From Desulfovibrio sp. Huiquan2017 (lineage in GTDB: Bacteria; Desulfobacterota; Desulfovibrionia; Desulfovibrionales; Desulfovibrionaceae): a DNA stretch of 39,617 bases. The translations under genes were made by a program, and so were the position numbers. A model generated the notes under the pieces. It did not search any database, was not told the origin of the DNA, and was given only the letters and a program-made list of their open reading frames with translations. Below are positions 35,647 to 39,617 of this stretch, one piece after another. The stretch is taken from positions 1-39,617 of the forward strand of contig NZ_JAFMPN010000024.1 in assembly GCF_017351175.1 (NCBI RefSeq). The letters run 5' to 3'. How positions within the stretch are numbered: the stretch's first letter is position 1; every line of letters begins with the position of its first letter.

Positions 35647-37446
35647 ATGGCACGCAAACGACACGCACAGCCCCTTGCCCAGCCCTATGTCCTGCCCATG
35701 TCCCGCAAGGAGATGGACGACCTGGGATGGGAGGAGCTCGACATTCTCCTGGTCACGGGTGACGCCTATGTGGACCACCCTTCCTTTGGTGCGCCCCTGC
35801 TCGGGCGCTGGCTCGTCCGCCAGGGCTTCCGCACGGGCATCTGCGCCCAGCCCGCCTGGGATCGCCCCGACGACATTCTTCGCCTGGGCCGACCGAGACT
35901 GTTCGCGGGGGTCTCAGCCGGGTCGCTGGACTCCATGGTGGCCCACTACACGGCCTTCCGCAAAAAACGGTCCGACGACGCCTACACCCCCGGCGGCAAG
36001 GCGGGGGCGCGGCCCAACCGGGCGTGCATCGCCTACACCAACGTGGTGCAGCGGGCCTTTCCGGGCCTGCCCGTAATCCTGGGCGGCATCGAGGCGTCGT
36101 TGCGGCGTGTGTCACACTATGATTTCTGGTCCGACTCGGTGCGCAAATCCGTGCTCCTGGACTCCAAGGCCACGGCCATAACCTACGGTATGGCCGAGGA
36201 CTCCATCGCCACCCTGGCCCGGACCATCGAGGCCATTCTCGAAGACGTCGGCGAAGTGGATCTGCGCGCCTTGCGTCCCCAGCTGGCGGGGTTGCCCGGC
36301 CTGGCTGTGGCCGGGACCCGGGACGACGTCCCCGAGAACACCGAAGTCATCGAGCTGCCCTCCCACGAGGCCATCCTGGAAGACCCCAAGGCGCTCATAG
36401 AGGCCACCCGGCTACTCGAAAAACAAGTCCATCAGAACAAAGCCATGGCCGTGCAGGCCACCGGCAAACGGATGGTCCTGATTTCCCCGCCCGGGCTCCT
36501 GCTCGACACGGCGGGCCTGGACGAAGTGGCAGGCCTGCCCTTCACCCGGCTGCCCCACCCGGCCTACCGGGAACGCATCCCGGCGGCGGACATGATCCTG
36601 ACCAGCGTGACCACCCACCGGGGCTGCTCGGGCGGCTGCTCGTTCTGCACCCTTGCCCTGCACCAGGGGCGGACCATCCGCTCGCGAAGCAAGGCCTCCC
36701 TGCTCAAGGAGGTGAAGGCCATCACCGAGGTGAAGGGATGGACCGGGTCCATTTCAGACGTGGGCGGCCCCAGCGCCAACATGTGGGGCGCGCACTGCGA
36801 TGCCGACCAGTCCACCTGCGAACGGGCCAGCTGCCTGACCCCGCGCATCTGCAAGCATTACAAGGTGACCCAGCGCGATTTCGTCTCCCTCCTGCGCTCC
36901 GTGGCCGACGTCAACTCCGTGGACCACGTGCGCGTGGCCTCGGGCTGGCGCATCGACCTGGCCGTGACCGACATGCGCTCCCTGGCCTGCATGATCCGCG
37001 AATTCGTGGGCGGTCAAGCCAAAGTCGCCCCCGAGCACCAGGTGAACCACGTGCTCAAGCTCATGCGCAAGCCCGGGTTCGAGACCTTCGAGACCTTCCT
37101 CGACCTGTTCGACAGGGAGTCGAAAAAAGCGGGCAAGAAACAATACGTCGTCCCCTACCTCATGTCCGCCTTCCCCGGCTGCACCGAGGAGGACATGCAC
37201 ACCCTGCACGACTGGCTCGATGCGCGCGGCTGGAAGCCCGAGCAGGTCCAGTGTTTCATCCCCCTGCCCGGCACGGCCGCCGCGGCCATGTTCCATGCCG
37301 GGTGCGACATGCAGGGGAACCCCATTCACGTAGCCAAAACCGACGCGGAGCGGCTGCGCCAACACGCCATCCTCATGCCGGACACCGGCCGGCCGCCGGG
37401 TCAGGCCTCCCACCGGGGCCGGGGCCGGAAACGCCCCCGAAAATGA
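35647..37446 (+). CDS. ygiQ: YgiQ family radical SAM protein
   Basis: 599 aa from the ATG at 35647. The N-terminal part (LPMSRKEMDDLGW, LVTGDAYVDHPSFG) is the diagnostic YgiQ/UPF0313 opening. The radical SAM cluster is C327-x3-C331-x2-C334 in HRGCSGGCSFCTLALHQGR. Further Cys residues (GAHCDADQSTCERASC) are characteristic of the family. Radical SAM proteins bind a [4Fe-4S] cluster and cleave S-adenosylmethionine; the YgiQ reaction is, to my knowledge, not established. The start is uncertain: no strong Shine-Dalgarno is visible and an in-frame GTG at 35611 would add 12 residues. It lacks the long C-terminal part of the E. coli protein, and a basic tail (RGRGRKRPRK) ends it. Confidence 0.9.
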   Translation: MARKRHAQPLAQPYVLPMSRKEMDDLGWEELDILLVTGDAYVDHPSFGAPLLGRWLVRQGFRTGICAQPAWDRPDDILRLGRPRLFAGVSAGSLDSMVAHYTAFRKKRSDDAYTPGGKAGARPNRACIAYTNVVQRAFPGLPVILGGIEASLRRVSHYDFWSDSVRKSVLLDSKATAITYGMAEDSIATLARTIEAILEDVGEVDLRALRPQLAGLPGLAVAGTRDDVPENTEVIELPSHEAILEDPKALIEATRLLEKQVHQNKAMAVQATGKRMVLISPPGLLLDTAGLDEVAGLPFTRLPHPAYRERIPAADMILTSVTTHRGCSGGCSFCTLALHQGRTIRSRSKASLLKEVKAITEVKGWTGSISDVGGPSANMWGAHCDADQSTCERASCLTPRICKHYKVTQRDFVSLLRSVADVNSVDHVRVASGWRIDLAVTDMRSLACMIREFVGGQAKVAPEHQVNHVLKLMRKPGFETFETFLDLFDRESKKAGKKQYVVPYLMSAFPGCTEEDMHTLHDWLDARGWKPEQVQCFIPLPGTAAAAMFHAGCDMQGNPIHVAKTDAERLRQHAILMPDTGRPPGQASHRGRGRKRPRK

Positions 37447-37513
37447 TCCTGGCCGGGTGTGGACTCGACGCCGCGCCCGGGCAAATATTGCAGATATGTA
37501 TATCCACTATTCG

Positions 37514-37528
37514 CAAATAACGTATTTG
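37514..37528. promoter_or_regulatory. Operator-like palindrome upstream of the sigma-54 activator
   Basis: CAAATA-ACG-TATTTG is a perfect inverted repeat in the AT-rich gap between ygiQ and the activator gene, about 100 bases before the latter's ATG. It could be an operator for autoregulation or part of the promoter; no clear -35/-10 pair can be assigned. Confidence 0.4.
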
Positions 37529-37625
37529 TAAAAAATTTTCTCCTTTTTCGTATGTGCCGCCCGCCCGGAAAGCCCCGAGCCGCGCCACATTTCGCGCATG
37601 GCATCGTGCTTGCTATTCACTATCC

Positions 37626-39209
37626 ATGCTTGCAACCGTCCCCGGATTAAAACTGTCGGCCCTCCAGTCCATCTGCCAAGTCATCGACCAGGCCATGGAC
37701 TTGCAGACGGCGCTGGACGGCGTTCTGAAAATACTTTCGGAACAGTTGGCCATGCAGCGGGCCACGGTGACCCTCTTCGACCCCGAGACCGGCCAGTTGT
37801 CCATCAACGCCTCCTATGGCCTGACCACCGAAGAAAAACGGCGCGGCGTGTACAAGCTGGACGAGGGCGTCACCGGGCGCATATTCCAGACCGGCGAGCC
37901 CTATTACGTCCCGGACATCGAAAAGGAGCCGCTCTTCCTGGACAAGACCGGCTCGCGCCGGGTCAAGCGCGGCATGATCTCCTTCATCGGCGTGCCCATC
38001 GTCCTGCACGGCGATCCCATCGGCGTGCTCAACGTGGACCGGCTCTTCGAAGACGAAATCAGCTTCGAGGAAGATGTGGACTTTCTCAAGGTGGTGGCCA
38101 CGCTCATCGGCCAATTCCTCAGCCTGAACGAAAAGATCATGGCCCGCGAGGCAGCCCTGAAGCGCGAGAATACCTCGCTCAAGTACCAGATTTCCAAGAA
38201 CTCCAAGGGGCCGTACATCGTGGGCCAGAGCTCGGCCATGGTCGAGGTGCAGCGCCAGATGGAAAAGGTCTCGCCCACCCGGGCCACGGTCCTGCTGCTC
38301 GGCGAATCCGGCGTGGGCAAGACGCTCATCGCCAAGATCATCCACGAGCTTTCCGAGCGCAAGGGCAACCCGTTCATCAAAATCAACTGTGCGTCCATCC
38401 CCGGCAACCTGCTGGAATCCGAGCTGTTCGGCCACGAAAAAGGGGCCTTCACCGGAGCCACGGGCACCCGGCCCGGCCGCTTCGAGGAGGCGGACACCGG
38501 GACCATCTTCCTGGACGAGATCGGCGAACTGCCCATGGCGCTCCAGGCCAAACTGCTGCGCGTGCTCCAGGACAAGGAGCTGGAACGACTCGGCTCCAAC
38601 CGGACCCGGACCATCGACGTGCGCATCCTGGCCGCCACCAACCGGGACCTCGGCCATCTGGTGGAGCGCGGGCGGTTTCGCCTGGACCTCTACTACCGGC
38701 TGAATGTCTTTCCCATCCGCGTGCCCGCCCTGCGCGAACGAAAAGAGGACATCACCGGCCTGCTCAATCACTTCCTGCACAAGATGGCCGACGACTACGG
38801 GCGGAACATCCACCTGACCTCCACGGCATTGGACGCGCTCATCCGCTACGACTGGCCGGGCAACGTGCGCGAGATGCAGAACCTCATCGAACGGCTGGTG
38901 ATCATGTCCGAGGAGGACCGCGTCAGCCTGGAATTTCTCAAGTCCTATCTCGCCCCCGGGCAGTCCGCCACCGTGCAGGAGGCCATCCCCATATCCGAGG
39001 ACGCCCCGCGCCACACCTCGCTCAAGGAATTCGAACGCAACGAGGTCATGGCCGCCCTGGAGCGCAACGGATGGGTCCAGTACAAGGCCGCCGAGGCCCT
39101 CGGGCTGTCCGCCCGCCAGATGGGCTACCGAGTCAAGAAGTACGGCCTGGAATCCATGATCGCCGAGGGCAGGGCCAAGATCCGGCGGTTGAAGGAAGGC
39201 CAGGCGTAA
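37626..39209 (+). CDS. GAF-AAA+-Fis sigma-54-dependent transcriptional activator (NifA-like)
   Basis: 527 aa from the ATG at 37626. The N-terminal GAF sensor spans about 15-170 ([20 protein letters not shown], then a GVPI strand). The AAA+ domain (about 197-430) has Walker A GESGVGKT (226-233), the sigma-54 contact loop GAFTGA (273-278) and Walker [11 protein letters not shown]. The C-terminal Fis-type HTH ([19 protein letters not shown]) resembles NifA. It would bind upstream sites and open sigma-54 promoters by ATP hydrolysis in response to a small-molecule signal at GAF. There is no receiver domain or partner kinase nearby. No nitrogenase gene is in the window, so a NifA role is not shown. 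The start is chosen because the family begins shortly before GAF; no clear Shine-Dalgarno is visible. Confidence 0.9.
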   Translation: MLATVPGLKLSALQSICQVIDQAMDLQTALDGVLKILSEQLAMQRATVTLFDPETGQLSINASYGLTTEEKRRGVYKLDEGVTGRIFQTGEPYYVPDIEKEPLFLDKTGSRRVKRGMISFIGVPIVLHGDPIGVLNVDRLFEDEISFEEDVDFLKVVATLIGQFLSLNEKIMAREAALKRENTSLKYQISKNSKGPYIVGQSSAMVEVQRQMEKVSPTRATVLLLGESGVGKTLIAKIIHELSERKGNPFIKINCASIPGNLLESELFGHEKGAFTGATGTRPGRFEEADTGTIFLDEIGELPMALQAKLLRVLQDKELERLGSNRTRTIDVRILAATNRDLGHLVERGRFRLDLYYRLNVFPIRVPALRERKEDITGLLNHFLHKMADDYGRNIHLTSTALDALIRYDWPGNVREMQNLIERLVIMSEEDRVSLEFLKSYLAPGQSATVQEAIPISEDAPRHTSLKEFERNEVMAALERNGWVQYKAAEALGLSARQMGYRVKKYGLESMIAEGRAKIRRLKEGQA

Positions 39210-39242
39210 ATTTTCGGCATACCCACCTCCACCCCCATTCAA

Positions 39243-39277
39243 GACGCCTCCCGCCGGACGGTCCGGCGGGAGGCGTC
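39243..39277. terminator. Long GC hairpin after the sigma-54 activator
   Basis: A perfect 16-bp stem, GACGCCTCCCGCCGGA (39243-39258) with TCCGGCGGGAGGCGTC (39262-39277), and a 3-base loop, 33 bases after the stop. No T-tract follows, so termination strength is uncertain, but no other terminator is visible. Confidence 0.6.
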
Positions 39278-39376
39278 GGCCTGTCCCCGCCCGAGCGTGC
39301 CGCTCCCCCACGGGGGGAGTTCCTAAAAAGAGAACCATCCCTTTCATTCTCTGAAAAAAAGAATCAGACGTCGAAG

Positions 39377-39462
39377 GCCGCTTCGCGGCGAGAATCAAAA
39401 TGATTTCGCCTCCGGCGGGCAAGGACTCGCGCCCTTGCATCCCATTTTTGCGCCTACGGCGC
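39377..39462. repeat. Cluster of four small palindromes (possible extragenic repeat element)
   Basis: Four short stem-loops in series: GCCGC-TTC-GCGGC (39377-39389), CGCC-TCC-GGCG (39407-39417), CAAGG...CCTTG (39420-39437) and GCGCC-TAC-GGCGC (39450-39462). They are noncoding and lie between the activator and the last gene. From memory, similar CCTCCGGCGG...GCGCC...GGCGC strings recur between genes in Desulfovibrio-type genomes; this was not checked. Confidence 0.5.
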
Positions 39463-39509
39463 GATCTTTTCTCCACCAAGGGGATGTCAGCTATATCGCC
39501 CCAAAAATA

Positions 39510-39580
39510 CCATGTCGGCACTCCCGAGTTTTGCTGGTAACAACACCAGTGAAACCAAAACAACCAGGAGGCCGACATGG
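39510..39580 (+). promoter_or_regulatory. Structured leader sequestering the start of the last gene
   Basis: CCATGTCGGC (39510-39519) is the exact reverse complement of GCCGACATGG (39571-39580), which contains the ATG of the next gene and abuts its AGGAGG. Inside the loop, GTTTTGCTGGT (39528-39538) pairs with ACCAGTGAAAC (39545-39555), with two G-U pairs. Transcripts entering from outside would hide the start codon, as known for some insertion sequences. Confidence 0.6.
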
Positions 39581-39617
39581 CAAAGCTCAAGGTATCATCA
39601 GTCCATCGGTTTGTAGA
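39577..39617 (+). CDS. Start of an unidentified gene, cut by window end
   Basis: The ATG at 39577 has AGGAGG (39566-39571) at ideal spacing and opens MAKLKVSSVHRFV before the window ends. Thirteen codons are too few to name a family. The structured leader and position beyond a palindrome cluster would fit a transposase gene, but this is a guess. Confidence 0.55.
   Translation, partial: MAKLKVSSVHRFV

Noticed and set aside
37626..39209. Calling the sigma-54 activator NifA
   Set aside because: GAF, AAA+ and the Fis HTH resemble NifA, but no nif gene or NifA-specific feature is in the window, so only the family is named.

Overview
The window looks like the chromosome of a GC-rich, anaerobic sulfate-reducing deltaproteobacterium of the Desulfovibrio/Pseudodesulfovibrio type. 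This rests on codon use, on a ferredoxin-fused nitroreductase, and above all on a Lap/Dvh-type giant-adhesin locus arranged much as I recall for Desulfovibrio vulgaris. The species assignment is inference.

Positions 1-2520 are the end of an integrated element: a tyrosine recombinase cut by the window edge, a terminator, an excisionase-like HTH protein and a second tyrosine recombinase. The element abuts the 3' end of a tRNA-Ala(GGC) gene on the minus strand. A nitroreductase follows.

Positions 4181-34451 hold one functional system. Two plus-strand transcription units each carry a giant acidic VCBS/cadherin-like adhesin (3011 and 3179 aa) followed by a small paralogous protein (252 and 267 aa). 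Both adhesins begin with a LapA-type retention module carrying a TAAG di-alanine cleavage motif at residues 102-106. All four products share a C-terminal type I secretion region. Next come a TolC-family outer membrane protein (plus strand) and a convergent minus-strand operon: LapB-type ABC exporter, HlyD/LapC-type adaptor, LapG-type periplasmic Cys protease, and a membrane protein with a periplasmic sensor, PAS and a degenerate HD-GYP domain. The last one probably replaces LapD. The expected logic is that the exporter puts the adhesin on the surface, the N-terminal plug holds it in the TolC-like pore, LapG cuts the plug, and the degenerate HD-GYP protein withholds LapG when c-di-GMP is high.

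The right end (34533-39617) is more ordinary: a quinone-oxidoreductase-like MDR enzyme, a YgiQ-type radical SAM protein, a GAF-AAA+-Fis sigma-54 activator, a cluster of small palindromes, and the first 13 codons of an unidentified gene. That gene's start codon lies in a strong leader fold.

The least described parts are the two small T1SS-linked partner proteins, whose N-terminal domain also occurs once inside each giant adhesin; the duplicated adhesin-hairpin-partner cassette; and the vWA-bearing second adhesin, which lacks an RTX array.
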